A stretch of DNA of 11,876 bases from Porphyromonadaceae bacterium (GTDB lineage Bacteria; Bacteroidota; Bacteroidia; Bacteroidales; UBA11471), in the NCBI GenBank assembly GCA_021199145.1, contig JAJQIP010000156.1, positions 1-11,876 of the forward strand, read 5' to 3'. The position numbers and the translations under genes were made by a program. The first letter of the stretch is position 1, and every line of letters starts with the position of its first letter. The notes below the pieces were generated by a model. That model worked only from the letters and a program-made list of their open reading frames with translations. It made no database searches and was not told the origin of the DNA. Below, one piece after another: positions 1 through 6,400 of this stretch.

Positions 1-374
1 AGATTCCCCTCCGTAGCCAACAGGCGGAACTTCCGGGAGAGGCAGGCGGCCATCAACTCCTTGGTCGTCGTCTTGCCGTTCGTACCCGTAACCCCGATGA
101 CCGTCCGCCCCCAAGCCCGTCGGTGATATAGGGCCAAATCCTGCAGGGCCAGCAATCCGTTTTCCACCAGAATATACCGGTTGTCGATCATCACCGAAGG
201 GTCGTCGACCACCGCATACGAACAACCCGCCGCCAACGCCTGTGCGGCGAACTTGTTTCCGTCGAAATTCTCTCCCCGCAAAGCGAAAAAGAGGGAACCC
301 GAAGGGCAGTTGCGACTATCGGTCGTCACTGCATGAGCCTGTAAGAAAAGGGCATATAAAGATTCTATCTCCAT
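1..374 (-). CDS. murF: UDP-N-acetylmuramoyl-tripeptide--D-alanyl-D-alanine ligase, 5' part only (window edge)
   Basis: MurF adds the D-Ala-D-Ala dipeptide to UDP-MurNAc-tripeptide in the cytoplasm, the last soluble step in making the peptidoglycan monomer. Only the first 124 residues lie in the window; the frame is open to base 1 and has no stop. The start is the ATG at 374-372, giving MEIESLYALF. Visible are the N-terminal substrate-binding domain with TTDSR (17-21) and FFALRGENFDGNKF (29-42), then the P-loop GTNGKTTTKEL (97-107, Lys101), which is the Mur-ligase ATP-binding signature. The TTKEL continuation and the following ATEGN are more typical of MurF than of MurC, MurD or MurE. It is transcribed in the same direction as murQ, whose stop lies 93 bases upstream of this start. 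I am confident of the Mur-ligase call and fairly confident of MurF. Confidence 0.9.
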   Translation of the reverse strand, partial: MEIESLYALFLQAHAVTTDSRNCPSGSLFFALRGENFDGNKFAAQALAAGCSYAVVDDPSVMIDNRYILVENGLLALQDLALYHRRAWGRTVIGVTGTNGKTTTKELMAACLSRKFRLLATEGN

Positions 375-399
375 GGTGAAAAGTCGTTTTTCGGGAGAG

Positions 400-407
400 C
401 GAAAATA
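400..407 (-). promoter_or_regulatory. possible -7 promoter box for murF
   Basis: On the minus strand this reads TATTTTCG, one mismatch from the Bacteroidetes -7 consensus TAnnTTTG, and it ends 25 bases before the murF ATG. A TTTG that could act as the -33 element lies inside the hairpin at 421-440, but the spacing is about 24 bases against the usual 19-21, so the match is weak. If real, it gives murF a promoter of its own in addition to read-through from murQ. Confidence 0.25.
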
Positions 408-420
408 GTGATTTTTTCAG

Positions 421-440
421 CGGGTTTTTCACAAAACCCG
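421..440. other. perfect 8-bp hairpin between murQ and murF
   Basis: CGGGTTTT and AAAACCCG are perfectly complementary around a 4-base loop (TCAC). On the plus strand it is followed by ATTTTTTTC, so it has the form of an intrinsic terminator for plus-strand transcripts. On the minus strand, the direction of murQ and murF, the hairpin is followed by an A-rich tract, not a U tract, so it is a poor terminator for murQ. It may block antisense transcription into murQ, or act as an mRNA-processing or stability structure between murQ and murF. Confidence 0.6.
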
Positions 441-467
441 ATTTTTTTCTTGCGTCCGACTTCGGCG

Positions 468-1292
468 CTATTTTGGGAAAGAGGGGCCCTTTTTGAGCGT
501 CTCTAAAGCCCGACTCACCGAACCCTGCCGCAACAGCAGAGCTTCGGCCTCCTCCGCCGGAAGGCCGGTCGATTCGACAATCATGCGGGTGCCTCGGTCA
601 ACCAGTTTCCGATTGGCCAACTGCATATGCACCATACGGTTGCCCTCCACCCGATTCAACTTAATCATCACCGCCGTAGAAATCATATTGAGGAGCAGTT
701 TTTGGGCCGTACCGGCCTTCATGCGGGTACTACCCGTCACATATTCAGGACCGGTGATGACTTCGATAGGAATATCCGCCACCTGCGAAACGGGGGCTTT
801 GGGGTTACACGTGATGGAAGCCGTGAAGAGACCCGCCTCCCGACAGCGACGCAAGGTCTCCACCACATAGGGGGTCGTACCCGATGCCGTAAGGCCGACA
901 ACCGTGTCAAGAGCAGTCAACCCGTAGGGCTGCAACTCCTCCCATCCCCGACAGGCCGCATCCTCAGCCGACTCGACAGAGGTGCGCAACGCCGCATCCC
1001 CACCGGCGATAAGGGCAATGACCCGTCCCGACACACCATAGGTCGGAGGAATTTCGGAGGCATCGAGCACCCCCAACCGTCCGCTTGTACCGGCCCCTAT
1101 ATAGAAAAGTCGTCCCCCTTGCCGCATACAGGGCACAAGATGCTCAACCAGACGTGTCACTTGGGGAATGACCGTCGCCACCACATCGGCCACTTTGTGG
1201 TCTTCGGCATTGATTCCGGCCAATATCTCCCCTACCGGCTTCTCTTCAAGACGGTCGTAGAGAGAGGAAGTTTCGGTGATTTTCTGAAACAC
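468..1292 (-). CDS. murQ: N-acetylmuramic acid 6-phosphate etherase
   Basis: MurQ cleaves the lactyl ether of MurNAc-6-phosphate to give GlcNAc-6-phosphate and D-lactate, in cytoplasmic peptidoglycan recycling or MurNAc use. The protein is 274 aa, slightly shorter than E. coli MurQ (about 298), with a SIS sugar-isomerase fold. The signature GAGTSGRLGVLDASE (66-80) is present. Glu80 and Glu110 (in ESAED) correspond by motif to the catalytic pair Glu83/Glu114 of E. coli. GGDAALR (97-103), the second sugar-phosphate motif GLTASGTTPYV and the GSTRMKAGTAQKLLLNM block are all typical. The start is GTG at 1292-1290, 12 bases after the stop of the upstream kinase gene, so the two are almost certainly co-transcribed. 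The C-terminus (LKKGPSFPK) is intact and ends at TAG. Confidence 0.95.
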   Translation of the reverse strand: MFQKITETSSLYDRLEEKPVGEILAGINAEDHKVADVVATVIPQVTRLVEHLVPCMRQGGRLFYIGAGTSGRLGVLDASEIPPTYGVSGRVIALIAGGDAALRTSVESAEDAACRGWEELQPYGLTALDTVVGLTASGTTPYVVETLRRCREAGLFTASITCNPKAPVSQVADIPIEVITGPEYVTGSTRMKAGTAQKLLLNMISTAVMIKLNRVEGNRMVHMQLANRKLVDRGTRMIVESTGLPAEEAEALLLRQGSVSRALETLKKGPSFPK

Positions 1293-1304
1293 AAGCGTCT
1301 GAAT

Positions 1305-2150
1305 TTATTCTTTCCGTCGCTCGCTATGATACTGCGCCAAAGCCTCACCCGGAGAGGGGAGCACCCTATCGATGGTAACAGAGAGCGAAGCAGCCGCCTC
1401 ACGCACCAGGGCCTCATAGTGATAGGCCACCGAACCGACAAGTCTGACGGGATAGTCCCGATAGGAATAGGCACAGATATTCCGGCGGAAAAAAGAGGTG
1501 AAACAGTCCAGAGCCAACTGTCGCATATAGGGATTATCGAGATGTTCTCGGACGAAAGGGGAAAATTGCGCCACATAGCGATTCGGCAACGGGCGGCGGT
1601 AGACATTCTCCAGCACGACCTCCCGCGTCAGCGAATAGCGGGAGAAAAAGGCTTCGGAGAGTTGGGCCGGCAACGCCCCCTTCAGGGCATCGGCCAACAG
1701 GCGTTTTCCCAAGTCGACACCGCTCCCCTCATCGCCCAGGATAAAGCCCAGCGAGGGGGTCTGCGTCACCACTTGGACCCCGTCGTACATTCCGGCATTG
1801 GAACCTGTACCCAAAATCCCCACGATACCGGCCGTGTCGCCATACAAGGCCCGAGCCGCCCCAAGCAGGTCGCTCTCCACCTCGACTCGGTCGGGAGCGA
1901 TGACCCGTTGCAGCTGTAGCCGGAGAGACTCCTTCCGTGCCCCCGTACAACCGGCCCCGTAAAAGTAAACTTCGGTAATCCGTTCGACAGGCAATTCCAT
2001 CAGGAGTTCCCGAGAGAGCAGCCGACGAATCTCCTCATCGCTCAACAGATAGGGATGGATGCCCTGCGTACGGAAGGTCCGCACCACACCCTCTTTCCCC
2101 ACCAACCACCACTCGGTCTTGGTCGATCCGCTATCGGCTATCAGTATCAT
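1305..2150 (-). CDS. BadF/BadG/BcrA/BcrD-family amino-sugar kinase (MurNAc or GlcNAc kinase)
   Basis: This is a cytoplasmic ATP-dependent sugar kinase of the ASKHA fold. It is 281 aa, a usual length for the N-acetylglucosamine kinase-like BadF family. The phosphate-1 loop is DSGSTKTEW (6-14), followed by YGAGC (64-68), ESDLLGAARAL (92-102, Asp94), the phosphate-2 loop GTGSN (114-118) and LGDEGSGVDLGK (138-149). The ATG at 2150-2148 puts the first motif six residues from the start, as usual in this family. The gene lies 12 bases upstream of murQ. From context its product should be MurNAc-6-phosphate, which makes it a MurK-like candidate; a murT-murK-murQ cluster for MurNAc use is known in Tannerella forsythia. 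GlcNAc as the substrate, or both sugars, cannot be excluded from sequence, so no symbol is assigned. Confidence 0.87.
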   Translation of the reverse strand: MILIADSGSTKTEWWLVGKEGVVRTFRTQGIHPYLLSDEEIRRLLSRELLMELPVERITEVYFYGAGCTGARKESLRLQLQRVIAPDRVEVESDLLGAARALYGDTAGIVGILGTGSNAGMYDGVQVVTQTPSLGFILGDEGSGVDLGKRLLADALKGALPAQLSEAFFSRYSLTREVVLENVYRRPLPNRYVAQFSPFVREHLDNPYMRQLALDCFTSFFRRNICAYSYRDYPVRLVGSVAYHYEALVREAAASLSVTIDRVLPSPGEALAQYHSERRKE

Positions 2151-2220
2151 ACTCCGTCAAATTGCGGCCGCAAGATAACCATTTTTTCATACATTTCACC
2201 TTATTTATCCCTAAAAGAGA

Positions 2221-2294
2221 GGGAATCCCAAAGGGGCTATATCGGTCGTTCCAAAGTCGGCCTGTGCAAACTTAGAGAAAGTCGGGGAATCCCC
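2221..2294. repeat. pair of GGGAATCCC palindromes, possible operator sites
   Basis: GGGAATCCC at 2221-2229 and GGGGAATCCCC at 2284-2294 are both perfect dyads around a central A. Their centres are 64 bases apart, about six helical turns. Repetition of the same odd-length palindrome in a short divergent intergenic region suggests binding sites for a dimeric regulator acting on the kinase-murQ genes, the restriction genes, or both. No regulator gene is visible in the window, so the role is inference. Confidence 0.4.
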
Positions 2295-2421
2295 TGTTCC
2301 AAGAGGCTAAGGTTATCTTATGTTAAATTAATCGAACTAGACTTACTGTTTTTCAAAATTAATTATAAATTTATCTCCGGCAATTTTACCGCTAAAAGTA
2401 TAGCTGTTTCCGAAGTCGGCC
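2249..2421 (+). repeat. 14-base direct repeat TTCC(A/G)AAGTCGGCC, two copies
   Basis: The copies are at 2249-2262 and 2408-2421, 159 bases apart, with 13 of 14 bases identical. A partial copy (AAAGTCGG) lies at 2278-2285. The second copy ends 28 bases before the start codon of the first cassette gene. They may be repeated regulator sites or footprints of the event that placed the cassette here. Confidence 0.45.
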
Positions 2422-2449
2422 AAAAGGAAACAATCCCTTCTGTATCTGT

Positions 2450-3442
2450 ATGTTGTGCCCCATTGATATAAGCGAGACCAGACTGTTGGAACGGTGTCCC
2501 GAAGTACTGACCGCCCTGTTGCGGGACCATACCACGGGGAGCAACATCTTCTGGGCCACCGATTCGTATGCTTACCGAGGCGAGGGCTACCGCTACGAGG
2601 AGGCCATCACCGCCGAGCGGATAACGGGCGAGAACGGACTGGTCATCCGTCCCCGCATCCTGAAGGAGAAAGAGGAGCAGACGGAGCGCACCAAGGGAAT
2701 GGCGGAGGTATTCACCCCGTCGTGGATTTGCAACGAACAGAACAATCTGGTGGATGAGGCGTGGTTCGGACGGAAGGGGGTATTCAACACCCCCGACGAG
2801 CGACTTCGCACCTGGAGTCCCAATCCGGAGAAGATAACCTTTCCCGAAGGGAAGAGTTGGAAGGACTATGTACGCTCCGTGCGGTTGGAGATTACCTGCG
2901 GTGAAGCCCCCTACCTCACCAGCCGGTACGACACCACTACGGGAGAGACCATCCCCTTGGAAAAGCGGATAGGGCTGGTCGACCGAAAGCTGCGGGTGGT
3001 CAGCGAAAACACCGACAACTCGAGGGAGTGGCTCCAGTGGGCACAGGCGGCCTTCAAAAGCTGCTACGGCTACGAATGGCAAGGGGATAACCTGCTACTG
3101 GCCCGAGAGAATCTGCTGATGAGCTTCGTGGACTACTTCCAGGAGAAGTTCGGACGGATGCCCCGATTGAAGTCGCTGCGCTATATCGCCTACATTGTCT
3201 CGTGGAACGTCTGGCAGATGGACGGGTTGAAGGGGGTAGTGCCGGGCAGCTGCAAAGAGGTACGGGTTGACGACCAAGACCTCTTCGGACCGATAGAGCG
3301 GATAAAGCCCTGCACGGGGTGCCAGACGGGAACGCTGGAGGGGCACAACGGCACCTACTGTCTGATACGGGATTGGGGACGGAGAGACCCCAAGACCAAG
3401 GAGAACAACCGGAAAATACGATTCATTGACCTTGTAAAATAG
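2450..3442 (+). CDS. methyltransferase-like small subunit of a restriction/defence cassette, lacking NPPY
   Basis: A 330-aa protein of the kind often annotated only as restriction endonuclease subunit M in gut bacteria. Visible motifs follow gamma-class N6-adenine methyltransferase order. A motif X-like MAEVFTPSWICNEQNNLV lies at 84-101. A motif I-like EITCGEAPYL (147-156) is comparable to the EPACAxGPFL loop of M.TaqI-type enzymes. A motif II-like YGYEWQGDNLLLA (206-218) has Glu209 in the ribose-binding acidic position. A possible motif III is NVWQMDGL (253-260). The catalytic NPPY/DPPY motif is absent; the chain ends soon after a Cys cluster (C288, C291, C304) and a basic tail. Its stop is 6 bases before the next gene, so the two are translationally linked. 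I infer that it binds SAM or DNA as a partner of the large protein rather than methylating alone. The ATG at 2450 is the only suitable start; no strong ribosome site precedes it. Confidence 0.75.
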   Translation: MLCPIDISETRLLERCPEVLTALLRDHTTGSNIFWATDSYAYRGEGYRYEEAITAERITGENGLVIRPRILKEKEEQTERTKGMAEVFTPSWICNEQNNLVDEAWFGRKGVFNTPDERLRTWSPNPEKITFPEGKSWKDYVRSVRLEITCGEAPYLTSRYDTTTGETIPLEKRIGLVDRKLRVVSENTDNSREWLQWAQAAFKSCYGYEWQGDNLLLARENLLMSFVDYFQEKFGRMPRLKSLRYIAYIVSWNVWQMDGLKGVVPGSCKEVRVDDQDLFGPIERIKPCTGCQTGTLEGHNGTYCLIRDWGRRDPKTKENNRKIRFIDLVK

Positions 3443-3448
3443 AGAGAT

Positions 3449-6400
3449 ATGGCTGTATTTGAAACCGCACTGAAATCAAGGTTGATTTATGTCATGTCCA
3501 TTCCCGACGAACGGCATAAAGACTGCGTCAAAATCGGAGAGACCTCCATCGATGAGGATTATGACGGCTACCCTGAGCCAAATAGTGAAGTATTGAATCG
3601 GGCCGCCTGTTCCCGTATTGACGAATACACCAAGACCGCAGGCATAAACTATACTCTGCTCCACACGGAATTCACCCTGTTTATCAAGGGTAGTTCCATC
3701 TGCCTGTTCAACGACCGCCAAGTGCACGAAGTATTGAGACGTTCGGGGGTGAAGAAAAAGGAGTTTGACGGGGTAAAAGGGGCGGACGAATGGTATTGTT
3801 GTGACCTTACAACCGCCAAGAAAGCGATACGGGCGGTGAAAAACGGTCAGGATAGCCTGAATCCGGAGGATGTCAGCCAGACAAGAAATCCGATACTATT
3901 TCGCCCCGAACAGCAAGCCGCCATCGAAGAGACCAAAAAGCAGTTCAAGAGAAGCAATAAAATGCTGTGGAACGCCAAAATGCGTTTCGGCAAAACGCTT
4001 TGCGCCCTACAGGTCGTCAAGGAGATGCAGTTCAAGCGTACCCTTATCCTCACCCACCGCCCCGTGGTCAATGAAGGATGGTATGAAGATTTCCAGAAAA
4101 TTTTCTGTGACCGAAACGATTACCGGTACGGCTCTCACACGAAAGGGAACAGCTTCGACACGCTTGAAAGGGATTTGTTGAAGAAAGGGATAAAATATAT
4201 CTACTTCGTCTCCATGCAAGATATGCGGGGCGCACAAGTGGCCGGTGGAAAATTCGACAAGAACAACGAGGTCTTCTCTACCGATTGGGATTTCCTCATC
4301 GTCGATGAAGCCCACGAGGGGACACAGACGAAATTGGGACAAGCGGTTATCACCGAACTAATCAAGAAGAATACAAAGGTTCTCAACCTTTCGGGTACCC
4401 CTTTCAACCAATTGGACCAATATACCGACGAGCAAATCTATACCTGGGACTACGTGATGGAGCAACGGGCCAAAATGGAATGGGAGAAAAAACATCCGGC
4501 CACTACAAACCCGTATGCCTGCCTACCCGCCATCAAAATTTACACCTACGACCTCGGTACGAAGTTAACTCAATATGTAGCGGACGAAAATGCCTTCAAT
4601 TTCCGGGAGTTCTTCCGTACCAAAGAAGACGGCACATTTGTCTACGAAAGGGATGTCGACAATTTTCTGAATCTGCTCTGTAAAAACGATAAGGAAAATC
4701 AATATCCATACACCAACGAGACCTTCCGCAAGATATTCCGCCACACGCTTTGGATTGTCCCGGGAGTAAAGGCGGCCAAGGCATTGAGTGCCAAACTGAG
4801 AGAGCATCCGGTATTCGGCTACTTCGAAATTGTCAATGTGGCGGGAGACGGTGATGAGGACGAAGAAAACCGAGACGCCCTCGAAATGGTGAAGAAGGCC
4901 ATCGGGATAGATCCGGACCAGACCCGGACCATCACCCTCTCGTGCGGACGACTCACCACAGGGGTAAGTGTACCGCCTTGGACGGGGGTTTTTCTGATGG
5001 CGGGCTCCTCCAGCACTTCAGCGGCCGGTTATATGCAGACCCTATTCCGGGTACAGACACCCTATGCACACAACGGACGGATGAAAGAAGAATGCTACGC
5101 CTTCGACTTCGCCCCCGACCGTACATTGCGGGTCTTGGCCGAGACAGCCAAAGTCTCTGCCAAGGCAGGAAAGAGTACGAAAGGAGACCGTGAAATTCTG
5201 GAAGAGTTCCTGAACTTCTGTCCCATTATCTCCATCCAAGGGTCACAGATGAAGAGCTACGATGTGGACGAAATGATGAGGCAAATCAAACGGGCAAAGA
5301 TAGAGCAGGTGGTGAATCGGGGATTTGAAGACGGTGCCCTGTACAACGACAAGTTGCTCCACCTCACGAATGATGACCTCAAAGCGTTCAAGAATCTGAA
5401 AGGTATTATCGGTGAGACGCAAGCCATGCCCAAGACCGGAGAAATCGAGGTAAACAAACAAGGGTTTGACAATGAAGAATATGAGAAAATAAAGAAAAAG
5501 CCCAAACGGGAGCGCACCCCCGAAGAACAGGCTCGTCTGAAGGAGATGAAGGAGCTATACGAACAACGGAGGAACGCCATCTCCATTCTGCGGGGCATCT
5601 CCATCCGTATGCCCCTACTCATATTCGGAGCGGAACTGAAGGACGAAGAGGAGTTAACGATTGACAACTTCACGGATATTGTCGACGACACCTCTTGGGA
5701 GGAATTTATGCCCAAAGGGGTCACCAAGGAACTCTTCAAGGATTTCAGACAGTACTACGACCCCGACATATTCCGGGAAGCGGGGAAACGCATACGGGAC
5801 ATCGCCCGTGCCGCCGACAAGCTGACCGTTGAAGAGCGCATAGAGCGCATCACCGCCCTTTTCTCGACCTTCCGCAATCCCGACAAAGAGACTGTACTCA
5901 CCCCGTGGCGGGTAGTGAATATGCACCTCGGTGATACGCTGGGCGGCTGGTGCTTCTTCGACAAAGAGTTTGACAAACCGTTGGAGGAGCCCCGCTATAT
6001 TGACCGTGGCAACGTAACGGATGAAGTCTTTAGCCCCGATACACACTTGCTCGAAATCAACTCAAAGTCGGGCCTCTATCCCCTCTATCTCACCTACAAT
6101 GTCTATCGCAGACGGTTGAAAGAACTTTTGCTTTCTCCCGAGACGTTGGAGGAGCAACAAAAGATATGGGACGAGACCGTAGCTGAAAACATCTTCGTAC
6201 TCTGCAAGACCCCCATGGCGAAGAGCATCACCCGACGGACGCTGGTAGGATTTCGAGATACGGAAGTCCATGCGGTGTATTACAAAAATCTGATAGAAAC
6301 CATTATCCAAAACCCCGACCTTGTAGTGAACACGCTCCGAGACGGGAAAAACTTTTGGAAAGTAAATAACAAAGAAAACATGGTCATCGATGCCGTCATA

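Larger units (their letters stand above)
2151..2449. other. divergent AT-rich intergenic region between the kinase and the restriction cassette
   Basis: About 300 bases with no convincing gene. It separates the leftward kinase from the rightward restriction cassette and must carry both promoters. GC falls to 27% by hand count over 2301-2400, well below the flanking genes. On the kinase side, minus-strand TATCTTGC (2177-2170) resembles a -7 box with one base missing. On the cassette side, TAAATTTA (2366-2373) is one base off TAnnTTTG, without a good -33. The region also holds two GGGAATCCC-type palindromes and a 14-base near-perfect direct repeat, listed separately. Confidence 0.6.

Noticed and set aside
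627..1919. Long plus-strand open frame (430 codons) across murQ and the kinase
   Set aside because: It runs antisense to two genes with full family motifs, is rich in His, Arg and Gln as antisense frames of GC-rich genes are, and resembles no protein family.
2363..3082. Minus-strand open frame (239 codons) opposite the methyltransferase-like gene
   Set aside because: The plus-strand gene carries recognisable motifs and pairs with the next gene; the antisense frame shows none.
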